Translations under genes and position numbers: made by a program
Notes under the pieces: generated by a model
What the model was told of the DNA's origin: nothing
Databases searched by the model: none
What the model saw: the letters and a program-made list of their open reading frames with translations, nothing else
Part shown: positions 18,174-28,471 of the stretch, one piece after another
How the letters are laid out: the number at the start of each line of letters is the position of its first letter
Numbering within the stretch: position 1 is the first letter of the stretch
NCBI RefSeq assembly: GCF_000208925.1
Contig: NW_001915021.1
Coordinates: 5,209-37,365 of the forward strand
Source of the DNA: Entamoeba histolytica HM-1:IMSS
Lineage: Eukaryota; Evosea; Mastigamoebida; Endamoebidae
Reading direction: 5' to 3'
Length of the DNA stretch: 32,157 bases

Positions 18174-19446
18174 ATAAATGAATTTTATTCATTCTTTATG
18201 TTTTATATTTTTTTTTATAACAACGAATTAAAACAAATAAATAAAAATATGAAAATCAATTATTTATTAAAAGAAAAAGTTAATTAATTGTTTTTAATAG
18301 TGTCTATTTCTGTTGTAGATTATATTAATTATAGATGTTTCTTTATGACAAAGTAAGTTGCTTTTTATTTTTTATTACCAGTCACTAAGTGGAGGTTACT
18401 AGAAATATTCACAGACTTGGATATATTTTTTTTCTTCTTAATTCAAGTCATAAATATCATATATAAGTATTAATTTATAACATAAAACTATCTATACAAC
18501 AGTAAAGGATAAATACTATTTATTATTTCACACTTGTTAAATTAAACATATAATAAAAATTAATATATTAGTCTTCTTAAAAAACATTAAAATATATTAA
18601 AAGTAGTTTCTTATACAACTTTTTATAGTTTGTTCACGTCAGTTTTCTCAAAAAAGAAACAAAAACAGATGATAAATAATTACAAATGGAAATCAATGGA
18701 AATTCAAGAAATTTAGATTCAATAAATTCGATAAGGAAAATCTAAATGGATGAAATTCTACAAATATTCTTGTGGATATATTGTCATAAACTACCAAAGA
18801 CATGAATGTCTAAAACGAAAAATTGTATTTATGTCCGACTAAGAATCAAAAATAATTATATGTAAAAGATTTATAATATTTGTTGTTTGTTAATAAATAA
18901 AATTATAAAAGGGGGGTTATGAAAGAATAAATAGAAAGAAAAAAAGATAATGTAATAATATTTATAGAATAGTTTGTATTAAGTTTTTTTTCGGAGTTAA
19001 CATAATTATCAAAGAAAAAGGTGTTAAGAATTCTATTTATATATATTTAAAAGACAAACAAAAGTCTGAGTATTCCAAATATTAAAGAAGAAGAGAGACA
19101 AGTGGAGTAATAATGTTCCACATTGATTCTAAAAAAAGAAGTTTTAAAAAGATGTAAAAAAAGAAATAATTATACATTCAAATTTTGAATAAATTATCCT
19201 AAAATTGATGTTATACTGATTGAAATTGTTTTTCATAGTTTTTTAAAAAATCTCTCTGTGTAATGTAAACTTGTGTCAGTGCAATTAAATAGAGACCAAT
19301 TTGGCATAATTTCGAAAAAAATAATCTATACTCCCTGATTGGAATATTCTTTATATCAAATCCCAATGCAATTGAAACTTTCTTCTTTCTTTAGATTGAC
19401 AAAAAAAAAACATAAAGAAAGGTCATATCTATGAAATCATTCTTTG
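18174..19446. other. Intergenic region, 1.27 kb
   Basis: Tandem-orientation spacer between the Hsp70-like and kinase genes. AT-rich, with a small perfect inverted repeat AGACAT-GA-ATGTCT near 18798-18811 and a G6 run near 18911. No gene recognised. Confidence 0.55.
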
Positions 19447-22400
19447 ATGCTTTTTATTACTATACTAATTCTTATTCTTGTTAATGCTCAACAAGTGAGT
19501 GAAGCAGAATTTGATAAAGAACCTATTTGTGGAGATGGAATTTGGGATTCTTTTACTGAACAATGTGATGGAAGTAATGGATGTGGAAAAGATTGTGTTT
19601 GTAAAAAAGGATATACACCAGACAAGAAAGGAAATTGTATTATGTCATGTATGTTTGGTAAAAATTGTATCAATGGATGTACTAAACCTGATGTTTGTAT
19701 GTTATGTGATGAGAAAAATGGATATACAAGAGATTGTACAGGATGTCAGCCAGGATATATGTGGTTTGGAGAAGGAAATTGTTCCATTTATGATGCTTCA
19801 AATATTCAAGGATGTAGAAAATTTATTGATGAATCAAATAATTTAACAACTGAACTTGGACTTTCTGAAAATCCATTTATTATTAATTTGGATCAAAAAA
19901 GAGTAGATAATAAACCACTTTCTTATAAAGTAATTATTCCTGAATTACCTGTTGAAAGAAGAAAACTTCAATTGACTCTTTGTTCAAGATTTGTTGATCC
20001 AACACGTCCATATACTTATGGAGTATGGGTTCAATTAAATAGTGATAAAGGAGCAAAAGTCAATATTGAAATCAACAAAAGATATACAGTAGATGATATA
20101 AATCTTGCAGATGCTCAACAAACAAAAATTGGAACTGAACTTGTTCTTGCAACAACTGAAAAATGTTTACCATCTTTCTCAGAAAAAGAAAGTAGAGAAT
20201 GTCTTTATAGAAATGGAGGAATTTCAGAATATATTCGTAATCCTCGTTTAACAGCTATTATTAATCCAAAAGTACCATATTATGTTTTTATTCATTCTCG
20301 ATATGCTTCAATGACTATTCCTTCTTTTACTCTTTATATTTCTGATACTCATCATAGTTGTTCAAGTACTTCTTTTACTATTTCTTGGAATTCTATAATA
20401 AGTCCAAATGGTTTTAGAGGTTCTTATAACTTAGAAAATGCCGTTATTTCAAGAAATATTTGTAATCCTTCGACAAATAAAGGATTTTGGTTTATGATTG
20501 AAGGAAGTGATCAAATAATAGATATTTCTACTTGTGACTCTGGTGCTTTTGATGTTACACTTGATTTTATTGAAGCAAAATTAAGTGATTATGGATTAGT
20601 TGAAGGATCTCTTGATAATATTTCTATTGATTGTAATTCTGCACCAACAAAATGTCTTGCAACAAGAACATATGGTTGTGGTGAAAATTCTCGTCTTGCT
20701 AGACTCATTCAAAAACTTGATCATGAACATCTTTATTTCTTATATCTTGAAATAAATGAAGAATATGCCGCAACAATTAATTTAACAATTAAAACAACTT
20801 GTCCACATGATTGTGGTGAACATGGTATTTGTTCAACTAGTTCTGGACAATGTGAATGTATTGATGGATATATTTTAAATGATAGAGTATGTACATTATG
20901 TGGAAATGGTAAATTAGATAAAGATGAAGAATGTGACCCTTCTGTTGAAGGATATAATGATAGTCGATGTACTGATGCATGTGCATGTCGATATGGAACA
21001 CAACCAATGGAAATTGATGGTGTAGTAAAGTGTGCAGTTCCAACATGTGGTAATGGACAAGTTGATGATTTTGAAGAATGTGATGGAGGATATGGATGTG
21101 ATCATTGTGTTTGTGTTAATGGAACAAAAAAATATGCAAAAGCTAGAGCTGGTTGTATTCTTGCTACATGTGGAAATAGAAAATGGGATGAAGGAGAAGA
21201 ATGTGATGGAGGAGATGGATGTATTGAATGTGAATGTCAACCTGATTGGTATACACAAGATAAAGCACATTGTAAGAATGTATCAAAATCACTTACTAAT
21301 TTCTTTTTTTGGGGAATAGGAAGTATAGTTTATGTTCTTTATTATATCTTTACTTTAATACTCTTCTTACTTTTGTATATTAGATTAACTAGAAAAATTA
21401 AACAAGAAATTGATGATGAAAAACTTATTATCTTTGAGAATACAATCATTCCATTTGATAAAACAAATTCACAATATATTGATTTAAAACAAGAAAATCC
21501 TTATTTCTCTTTCTCAACTAATACAATTGATTTTGGTGATATAAGACCTGAAATTGATGAACCAATAGACTATCCTCTAACTTTAACAAACAATTGGAAA
21601 TATCCAATGCATTTCACATTCCATTCTGGTGATTATACAAAATATGAAATTATGTGTAAACCATTCACTGGAACAATTAGACCAAAGGAGAGTGTTGATC
21701 TTTCAATTTCATTTATGGCAAAATGTACTGCATTATTAAATGAAAAAGTTCCTATTACAATACGTTATGGTCAACTTCAAAATGTATTAAAAGATATTAA
21801 AAAAGAAAATCCTGAATTAATTGCACATTGTTCACAATCAAGTCAAAATAGTGAAAGTGAAGGAAAGTCCCAAACTTCAGGAACAAATGGTTCAAATTCA
21901 ATCAAAAAATCTCATATTTCAAAATCAACTCCATCAGGAAGTGGTAAATCAGGATCATCTCATGAATCGGATTCAAAGAAAAAAGGAAAATCTAAAGTAT
22001 CTAAATTCCATGTTTATTTAAATCTTCAAGTTGAATCTGCTCTTTCTACTAAATTAGATTATGAAGAAATTCATTTACAACATCCACCTATTGGTGGTGG
22101 TACATTTGGTATTGTTTATCGTGCTGAATGGAGAGGAGTTGATGTTGCAGTTAAAGTAATGAAAACTGATTTAGTTGGTCTTGGAGAGCTTTTACCTAAT
22201 TTCATGCAAGAAGCAGAAATGATGGAACGTATTCGTTGTCCATATATTGTAAATTTCATTGGAAGTGTAGTAACTGCTGATACATTATGTCTTGTAACCG
22301 AATTTTGTCCATTAGGATCATTAAGAAAATTCATGAAAACAAATCCAATGAGTGATTTATTAAAAGTTAGATTTTGTCAAGATATAGCACGTGGTATGGA

Positions 22401-23046
22401 ATATTTACATCAAAATGATATTCTTCATCGTGATTTAAAAACTGATAATGTTTTGGTTTATTCTAAAAATCCACATGATCCTATTACTGCTAAAGTTACT
22501 GATTTTGGTACTTCTCGTTCATTTATTGAATCATCAAATACTATTGCTTTACAAAATATTGGTACACCTGTATATATGGCACCAGAAATTAGTAGAAAAG
22601 ATCAAATGACATTAAAATCAGATGTATATTCATTTGCTATTTGTATGTTAGAAATTTGGTTAGGAAGAGATCCATATGATCCAATGAAATTCCCTGATTC
22701 AGAATCAATATTAAGATTTGTAGGTGCTGGAAAACGACTTCATGTTAGTACTGACTGTATTCTGAAAGGTATTATTGAAAAAGCATGGAATCACAAACCA
22801 TCAGATAGACCTACTTTCAAAGAATTAGGAACAGAATTAGAAGCTATTTACAAAAAGACTTCTGATAAATCAAAATCAGATTCTCATAATAAAAATCATT
22901 CTGAATCAACAAAAACTAACACAAAATCTAAAGATATTTCTTCATCGGAAATAAAATTAACAACAAATACTACTACAAATACAGTTGAAGATCAAGGAGA
23001 GAGTATTGAAGCTTCTGCTTCATCTCAAATGGTAGACAATAATTAA
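19447..23046 (+). CDS. Transmembrane receptor-like protein kinase (Entamoeba TMK type), 1199 aa
   Basis: The start is the ATG at 19447, giving signal peptide MLFITILILILVNAQ; the codon before it is TTG. The ectodomain (to about 615) has four C-G-(D/N)-x...E-(E/Q)-C-D repeats (from Cys28, Cys485, Cys534 and Cys575) of the DUF4215/Myxococcus Cys-rich type, and an EGF-like module (452-482). One membrane helix spans about 619-646, followed by basic residues. Inside, about 684-765 resembles an immunoglobulin-like MSP/ASH beta domain, then comes a Ser-rich linker. The kinase domain (about 875-1150) is complete: Gly loop GGGTFG (883-888), Lys903, HRDLKTDN with Asp996, DFG at 1019-1021, APE at 1045-1047. 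HRDLKTDN with GTPVYMAPE suggests a TKL-like Ser/Thr kinase. The Ser/Thr-rich tail may be regulatory. It presumably senses an extracellular ligand; the ligand is unknown. Confidence 0.95.
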   Translation: MLFITILILILVNAQQVSEAEFDKEPICGDGIWDSFTEQCDGSNGCGKDCVCKKGYTPDKKGNCIMSCMFGKNCINGCTKPDVCMLCDEKNGYTRDCTGCQPGYMWFGEGNCSIYDASNIQGCRKFIDESNNLTTELGLSENPFIINLDQKRVDNKPLSYKVIIPELPVERRKLQLTLCSRFVDPTRPYTYGVWVQLNSDKGAKVNIEINKRYTVDDINLADAQQTKIGTELVLATTEKCLPSFSEKESRECLYRNGGISEYIRNPRLTAIINPKVPYYVFIHSRYASMTIPSFTLYISDTHHSCSSTSFTISWNSIISPNGFRGSYNLENAVISRNICNPSTNKGFWFMIEGSDQIIDISTCDSGAFDVTLDFIEAKLSDYGLVEGSLDNISIDCNSAPTKCLATRTYGCGENSRLARLIQKLDHEHLYFLYLEINEEYAATINLTIKTTCPHDCGEHGICSTSSGQCECIDGYILNDRVCTLCGNGKLDKDEECDPSVEGYNDSRCTDACACRYGTQPMEIDGVVKCAVPTCGNGQVDDFEECDGGYGCDHCVCVNGTKKYAKARAGCILATCGNRKWDEGEECDGGDGCIECECQPDWYTQDKAHCKNVSKSLTNFFFWGIGSIVYVLYYIFTLILFLLLYIRLTRKIKQEIDDEKLIIFENTIIPFDKTNSQYIDLKQENPYFSFSTNTIDFGDIRPEIDEPIDYPLTLTNNWKYPMHFTFHSGDYTKYEIMCKPFTGTIRPKESVDLSISFMAKCTALLNEKVPITIRYGQLQNVLKDIKKENPELIAHCSQSSQNSESEGKSQTSGTNGSNSIKKSHISKSTPSGSGKSGSSHESDSKKKGKSKVSKFHVYLNLQVESALSTKLDYEEIHLQHPPIGGGTFGIVYRAEWRGVDVAVKVMKTDLVGLGELLPNFMQEAEMMERIRCPYIVNFIGSVVTADTLCLVTEFCPLGSLRKFMKTNPMSDLLKVRFCQDIARGMEYLHQNDILHRDLKTDNVLVYSKNPHDPITAKVTDFGTSRSFIESSNTIALQNIGTPVYMAPEISRKDQMTLKSDVYSFAICMLEIWLGRDPYDPMKFPDSESILRFVGAGKRLHVSTDCILKGIIEKAWNHKPSDRPTFKELGTELEAIYKKTSDKSKSDSHNKNHSESTKTNTKSKDISSSEIKLTTNTTTNTVEDQGESIEASASSQMVDNN

Positions 23047-23157
23047 TTTATTTAGTTTTTCATTAAAAATTAATTTTGTTAGTTAATAATAAATTTTACA
23101 AGGATTATGAAAATATTTATTTAAAAGAAAACAAAAGTAGTAAAAAGAAAGGAAAAA

Positions 23158-24354
23158 TTAATCAGATAATTCGACAGCAAGCAATTCTTGAAGTGCAAAC
23201 TTTTCTGGATAAACACAGTTCACAAATAACAAATTGCCTTTTCCTGAAGGTTCATTATAATTATCACAGAAATTTGAAGGGACATGACAAGGACAATTTG
23301 ATCTAATATAAAAACAACAATCACAACCAATAACATATGACTGTTCTTTATTGCAATATATCTTCATCGATGTTTGAGAATTTTTCTTTAAAATCTTTAA
23401 AGGTTCGGTATTAAATGGATTTTGGAATGAATATACAAAGAAATTTGGATCAGCTCCAACATGTAAATCTCCTAGTCTTGGTGGAGGTGGGATTTGAATA
23501 GAAGAAAAGGATCCAAAGACATATCCTTTAGTTGTTAAAACAATAATTAATATATTTGATCTTCCACATATTCTTGCATTTAAAGAACGAGCACTAAGTC
23601 CATCTTTACTACTTCTATATAAAATGCGATAATTACGCATATTTGTCCATTCAACAATTTTCTTTTGAAATTTTAATTGTCCAATAACAGGTTGAACTTC
23701 CATTTCTTCTAATGATGGAATTTTAGTAGTTACTTGACCATCTTGTGCATGTCCATTTGTTCTTGACTGAGGACGTACCATTTCACTCATACTTACTGAA
23801 AAAGATTTTAATCTACCAAATTCACTAGAAACTTTTTCAAGCATTTTTTCATTAGATTCAACTTGTTCATGAAGGTCTTGAACTTGGCTTGGAGATTTTA
23901 AAGTTTTTTTAGACTCTGTTAATTGGTTAACTGTTTCAGTAATAGTCTTTTCTTTTTTGATTAAAGCTGTTAAATCACTTTCCATTGATTTAAGAATACT
24001 AGTAACAGTACTTAATTCTGGATCACTTCCATGAAGATATTCTTCTTCAGTTGGTTGTGACTCTTTCATTTCATTTATTTCAGAAATGTTTTGGTGATCA
24101 CAAGATTTTTGAGAAATCTTTTCTTGGTTTGTTGTTTGGTATTTTTCTGTTTCTTTAGTTGTTTGTGATTTATTTTGATCTTCTTTTTGTTTAATACCAC
24201 TCAATAAATTCTGTACGTCTTGGGAGTGATTTCCATATAAATTTATAACGCCTTGATTAGTTATATAACTAATAACAAATGAACTACTAATGTTCATTGT
24301 GCAACTAGTGGGAATACCTGGAACAGGTTGTGGAGGAGCTGGTTGTTGGCTCAT
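23158..24354 (-). CDS. TLDc-domain protein with coiled coil, 398 aa
   Basis: The C-terminal part (about 229-397) is a TLDc domain: VEWTNMRNYRILYRSS, then SARSLNARICG, VFGSF, FFVYSF and a closing LQELLAVEL. TLDc proteins such as OXR1 and NCOA7 act in oxidative-stress resistance and bind the V-ATPase in other eukaryotes; whether that holds here is inference. Residues about 115-190 look coiled-coil. An N-terminal segment, YITNQGVINLY (30-40), resembles the N-terminus of the TLDc protein at 28472. A Cys cluster (Cys344, 346, 347, 354, 356, 363) inside the domain is unusual and might bind metal. It is convergent with the kinase (111 bp between stops) and divergent from the cohesin-loader gene (186 bp between starts). 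Confidence 0.85.
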   Translation of the reverse strand: MSQQPAPPQPVPGIPTSCTMNISSSFVISYITNQGVINLYGNHSQDVQNLLSGIKQKEDQNKSQTTKETEKYQTTNQEKISQKSCDHQNISEINEMKESQPTEEEYLHGSDPELSTVTSILKSMESDLTALIKKEKTITETVNQLTESKKTLKSPSQVQDLHEQVESNEKMLEKVSSEFGRLKSFSVSMSEMVRPQSRTNGHAQDGQVTTKIPSLEEMEVQPVIGQLKFQKKIVEWTNMRNYRILYRSSKDGLSARSLNARICGRSNILIIVLTTKGYVFGSFSSIQIPPPPRLGDLHVGADPNFFVYSFQNPFNTEPLKILKKNSQTSMKIYCNKEQSYVIGCDCCFYIRSNCPCHVPSNFCDNYNEPSGKGNLLFVNCVYPEKFALQELLAVELSD

Positions 24355-24385
24355 CAGTACAATTCAATTTTTTATTTATTTTTTC

Positions 24386-24400
24386 GATTTTTAAGTTTTC
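24386..24400 (-). promoter_or_regulatory. Candidate promoter motif of the 398-aa TLDc gene
   Basis: GAAAACTTAAAAATC on the minus strand, 32-46 bases upstream of the ATG. A near-identical motif lies upstream of the TLDc gene at 30740. A similar GAAACTTAAAAAA is just beyond, near 24408-24424. Confidence 0.4.
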
Positions 24401-24540
24401 ATCAGTTTTTTTTTTAAGTTTCTTTTCATATTGTTTGGGATGGAAGATTTAAATAACATTATTTATTTTTAATAACAAAAAAGAAACCTCAATATTTGTG
24501 ATATGAAAAAAGAAAAAATCTTAAAATAATTAAAAAAGAG

Positions 24541-27500
24541 ATGTCTCTTCATGAAGATTATAACAAGTTAATTGTAAATTTAGTAAAGAGTCATGACTTA
24601 TTGGGTCTTGCTGAATTAATGATAAACAACACTACATTTTTTAATGAGTCTGCTCAAGAACAAAAACAAGCGTTAATACAACTTATTCCTTTAATTCAAA
24701 ATAATAATTTATCTTCGTTGTGTGCTTGTGGAATACATTGTGTCATTAATCAAAATGTAGATTATAATACAATTTCTGAAATACTTCATTCAGCAACATC
24801 AGAACATTTATTTGAGAAATCAGAGTATCATTCTATCTTTCGATTAGTGTTAAAAGGATTAATTGATGGAATGCAATCAAAATCATTAACTGAATCAAAT
24901 GTATTAATGACATTAACCCCAATTCTTCTTTTTCTTAGTAATGATATTCAACCATTACATTTAACATCTACTGAAGTACTTGTTTCAGCTTGGAAAAATT
25001 ATCCATCATTAATTCCACAAATTGTTCAAGACATTTGTATTGCACTTTCAACATCTACAGCACCTCGTTCTAAATCTATAGTTAATTGTGAATGTGTTCC
25101 ATTGGATGCAGCATTAATTATTGCATTACAATGTAATGGTGATTTAAAACAAACAACAATACTAGGTACACAATTTATTCGTAGTTTCTTTGGTACATTA
25201 CAATCAACAGCATCTCCATCATTATTAAATACATTCACTCTTGATTTAATTTCTCTTTCATCTACAGTAGAATTTCCATCAGCATTATTAATACTTCAAT
25301 TGTTAATTAATGTATTATTAAACCAATTAGTTCATAATAATTTTAATTCAGCAATAAGAAATATTGGAATAGACGTTCTTTCACAAATTTGTTGTTTCTT
25401 TACTCAACCAACAGTCTCTTTTATTGACTCAAAAAAGATGCAAGAAGTATGTAATAGTTGTGGATGTGACTTTGTTCAAACAGAAGCAGTTCAATGGTCT
25501 TCAGTACCACAAGGAATGTGTGGGAAATGTTATGTAAAAGATTTAATAAATGATTTTTGGAAAAGACTTGCTGGAAGACAAATTGATGAAACATGGTTTA
25601 TTAGAGAAGTAATACTTGCACGTGCTTCTATTACTACACCTGAAGCATATAAAGTGTTATGTGGTATTTTTGAACGAATGATTGATCCTGAAGATGAAAA
25701 AAATAAACAAATTATTGAAACACAAATTGGATGGGAAGAACCAGCAAGTCATTTTATTATTGGAGGAGTATCAATACCTGAAAGTATTAATAAATTTATT
25801 CCATTTGATAGATATTCTTATCTTTCTATAGTAATACCAGAATTTAAAACTATATTAGAAATGTGTATTAATTGTTTGTTAAAAATGACTACTGATTCAC
25901 AGGCATTAGTTCGTTCTCGTTCATTAAAAGGAATACTTAGTTTAATTAAACTTTCAGAAGATCTTTCTAAAAGAAATGTTGTTCAAAAAATAATTATATC
26001 AAGACTTAGAGATAAAGCTGCTTCAGTTAGAGAAAGTGCATTAGACTTAATTGCAGTACAGTTAGAAACTAAAGAGGTTAATGAAGTTGTTGATAGACTT
26101 TTTGATATTTCTGTATCAGTAAGGAAGAAAGCAGTTAAAATAGTATTACATCATATTAAAGAAATGATTTCTACACCAGAGTCACATGCTATAGATTTAT
26201 TAAAACGAATATTTTTAATTGCATCACGTCCAGATAGACAAAATGATAGAGAAGAAGCAAAACGAATTTTAAGAGAAGTATTTATACCATTAGATTCTAA
26301 AAAAATATCATTATTAATTGATGTTACCGAAACAGAATATTTAGAAGCAATTTCACAATTATTAGATAATTTTAATGCAATACAAATGCAACAATTACAA
26401 GAGTATTTACTTAATCAATTAGCAAGTGATAAATTTAATAAAATAATCTTAGTATTGAAAGCAACAGCAAAAGACAATACTACTAAGTCACGTATTTGTT
26501 CTAAATTAAGTTTATTACTTAGTTATATTTCACAAGAAGACATTATTCAAACAAATAATGTATTAGAATTAATGGTTATTATTATTCCAACATTAACTGT
26601 AAATAAAGCTGATGAAATTGTTTTAAAAAAAATATCAACAACAACAATGAGTTTAACATTTACTGCAACCAACCCTTCAATGATTTCATTATCAGTTAAA
26701 TGTTTTATTGAAACAGAATTAAAGAAAAATGAAATTGAAAGGGTAGGAGAATTTTGTGTTCAATTTATGAATTTATCACAAAATGTACAAGTAAGACAAC
26801 GAGCATTAAGTGTATTAGCAGTGTTATTTAGAAGTATTGATATTAGTAATACCAATGCATTAAAACAATTATTTCCAGCTGGAGATAAACCTATTCCAGT
26901 TGAATTATTTAATAAATTATTACTTGTAAAATCACAAACAAATGTTGCACTTATTTGCCAAATGAATGCAATCTTTGGATTATTACAACAATATCCAGGA
27001 TTATATATTCAATATGAATCAATTAAAAATTATTTTACTGTTTATATTTCTAAAACATTACAAACTAATCATGAACAATTATGTGGTTCTACATTATCTT
27101 TATTAAATGATTTATTTGAAGCTATTTCAACAGATGAATTATCTGTTTTACAAATGACCCTTGCTCAACAACATACAAAAGAATTAATTTCTTTATTAAA
27201 ATCAATAAATGCATTAATTAGATATAGGGCATTAACGTTAGCATCTTCAATTATTAAAAAAGGATTAATTAATCCAATAGAATTAATATCATCATTAATT
27301 GCATTAGTTACTGATAAAACTCAATTAACTTCTTCTAATTCAATTTCATTATTAAGATTAATTGGAGAAAAACATAGTTCATTAATATTATGCCGTTTTA
27401 GTGAAGGAGTAACTGAAGGGTATCAATTAAGAGGAAATGAACATTTATTATCAAGAATTCCACATCCATTAAGTTCAATTTATACAATGTTTACTTTAAC

Positions 27501-28014
27501 TCAACGTAAAAATGTTATAACAACATTAACTAAAAGATATATTGATGCACTAGAAAATATGATAACAATAAAAGAGATTTATCAACAATTATTTGTATTA
27601 GAAACATTAGTATTATTACAATACACTAAAAGTACAGAACTTATTTTAATTATTCAACCACTTAAACGAATTAATGGTACTGTTCTTCCTGATATTAGAG
27701 ACATTATTAAAAAGAGACAAAAAGATGGAAAAAACATTTCACCTGATCTTATTGCTCAATTAGTTGCATGTGTATTTACTACTGTTTGTACTAAATTCTT
27801 GATTGATTATTATAACTTTAATGAAGAAAGTTCAAATGATCCTTTAAATGCACAAATTGCTGATTTACAAGATGAAAATAATCCATTCATTATTGCTGGA
27901 TTTAAATATTTAGATAAAGTATTTACTGATGCACAAACATTTGGTGAATATTGGAAATATTCAAAGAAAATTATGGATGGAGAATATTGTGCATTTCTTC
28001 CATCAAAAAAATAA
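24541..28014 (+). CDS. Cohesin loader subunit, Scc2/Nipped-B family, 1157 aa
   Basis: A HEAT-repeat protein that loads the cohesin ring onto chromosomes and stimulates its ATPase, usually with Scc4/MAU2. Family features: RLRDKAASVRESALDLI (488-504) and DISVSVRKKAVKIV (522-535), which match the signature HEAT repeats of NIPBL/Scc2, and a C-terminal region about 870-985 (IRYRALTLASSIIKKGLINP, LIALVTDK, FSEGVTEGYQLRG) matching the Nipped-B C-terminal domain. Inside the helical region lies CxxC-x19-CxxC (Cys304, 307, 327, 330), a likely zinc-binding module. The protein is shorter than yeast Scc2 (about 1500) or NIPBL (about 2800) because the N-terminal Scc4-binding region seems reduced. No signal peptide; nuclear action is expected. 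The frame is open throughout, without introns. Confidence 0.85.
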   Translation: MSLHEDYNKLIVNLVKSHDLLGLAELMINNTTFFNESAQEQKQALIQLIPLIQNNNLSSLCACGIHCVINQNVDYNTISEILHSATSEHLFEKSEYHSIFRLVLKGLIDGMQSKSLTESNVLMTLTPILLFLSNDIQPLHLTSTEVLVSAWKNYPSLIPQIVQDICIALSTSTAPRSKSIVNCECVPLDAALIIALQCNGDLKQTTILGTQFIRSFFGTLQSTASPSLLNTFTLDLISLSSTVEFPSALLILQLLINVLLNQLVHNNFNSAIRNIGIDVLSQICCFFTQPTVSFIDSKKMQEVCNSCGCDFVQTEAVQWSSVPQGMCGKCYVKDLINDFWKRLAGRQIDETWFIREVILARASITTPEAYKVLCGIFERMIDPEDEKNKQIIETQIGWEEPASHFIIGGVSIPESINKFIPFDRYSYLSIVIPEFKTILEMCINCLLKMTTDSQALVRSRSLKGILSLIKLSEDLSKRNVVQKIIISRLRDKAASVRESALDLIAVQLETKEVNEVVDRLFDISVSVRKKAVKIVLHHIKEMISTPESHAIDLLKRIFLIASRPDRQNDREEAKRILREVFIPLDSKKISLLIDVTETEYLEAISQLLDNFNAIQMQQLQEYLLNQLASDKFNKIILVLKATAKDNTTKSRICSKLSLLLSYISQEDIIQTNNVLELMVIIIPTLTVNKADEIVLKKISTTTMSLTFTATNPSMISLSVKCFIETELKKNEIERVGEFCVQFMNLSQNVQVRQRALSVLAVLFRSIDISNTNALKQLFPAGDKPIPVELFNKLLLVKSQTNVALICQMNAIFGLLQQYPGLYIQYESIKNYFTVYISKTLQTNHEQLCGSTLSLLNDLFEAISTDELSVLQMTLAQQHTKELISLLKSINALIRYRALTLASSIIKKGLINPIELISSLIALVTDKTQLTSSNSISLLRLIGEKHSSLILCRFSEGVTEGYQLRGNEHLLSRIPHPLSSIYTMFTLTQRKNVITTLTKRYIDALENMITIKEIYQQLFVLETLVLLQYTKSTELILIIQPLKRINGTVLPDIRDIIKKRQKDGKNISPDLIAQLVACVFTTVCTKFLIDYYNFNEESSNDPLNAQIADLQDENNPFIIAGFKYLDKVFTDAQTFGEYWKYSKKIMDGEYCAFLPSKK

Positions 28015-28471
28015 AGAATTATTGAATTTTTATGTTTTTTGTGTTATTTCATTTTAACAAGGAAAGAGAATTTAAGTATTAAACTTTAACTACTTTTAAT
28101 TAATTAATGAATTAGTATTCTCTTCATTATTTTATTATTATGAAATAAGTGTTTGTGTTATTCATTCTTAAGAAGTTTATTCTGTTCATTAAATTTCTTT
28201 TTGAAATACTCTATGACATAAAATAAATTTATCAACATATTTATACAAGAAGTTTTCTACTTTAAGAATTTATTACCATCAACAACAAAATATATTCTAT
28301 TGATTAATGATAAGTACTTAAATTTATCAGTGATATAAGAAGATTTAATCTTATTGTAATAATGAGATGATTATAAAAATAATTCATTTATAATTTTTGT
28401 TTTATATTTTTTTGAAAAGGGTAGTTTAAAAAGATGAGTGTAACTCAAAAAGAACAAAAAAAAAAAAAGAA
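28015..28471. other. Intergenic region between the cohesin-loader and TLDc genes
   Basis: AT-rich. It contains TAGTTTAAAA at 28422-28431, the likely core promoter of the next gene, and an A13 run at 28456-28468. Nothing else recognised. Confidence 0.6.

Noticed and set aside
19444..19446. Start of the kinase at 19444
   Set aside because: That codon is TTG; the first ATG in frame is 19447 and yields a good signal peptide.
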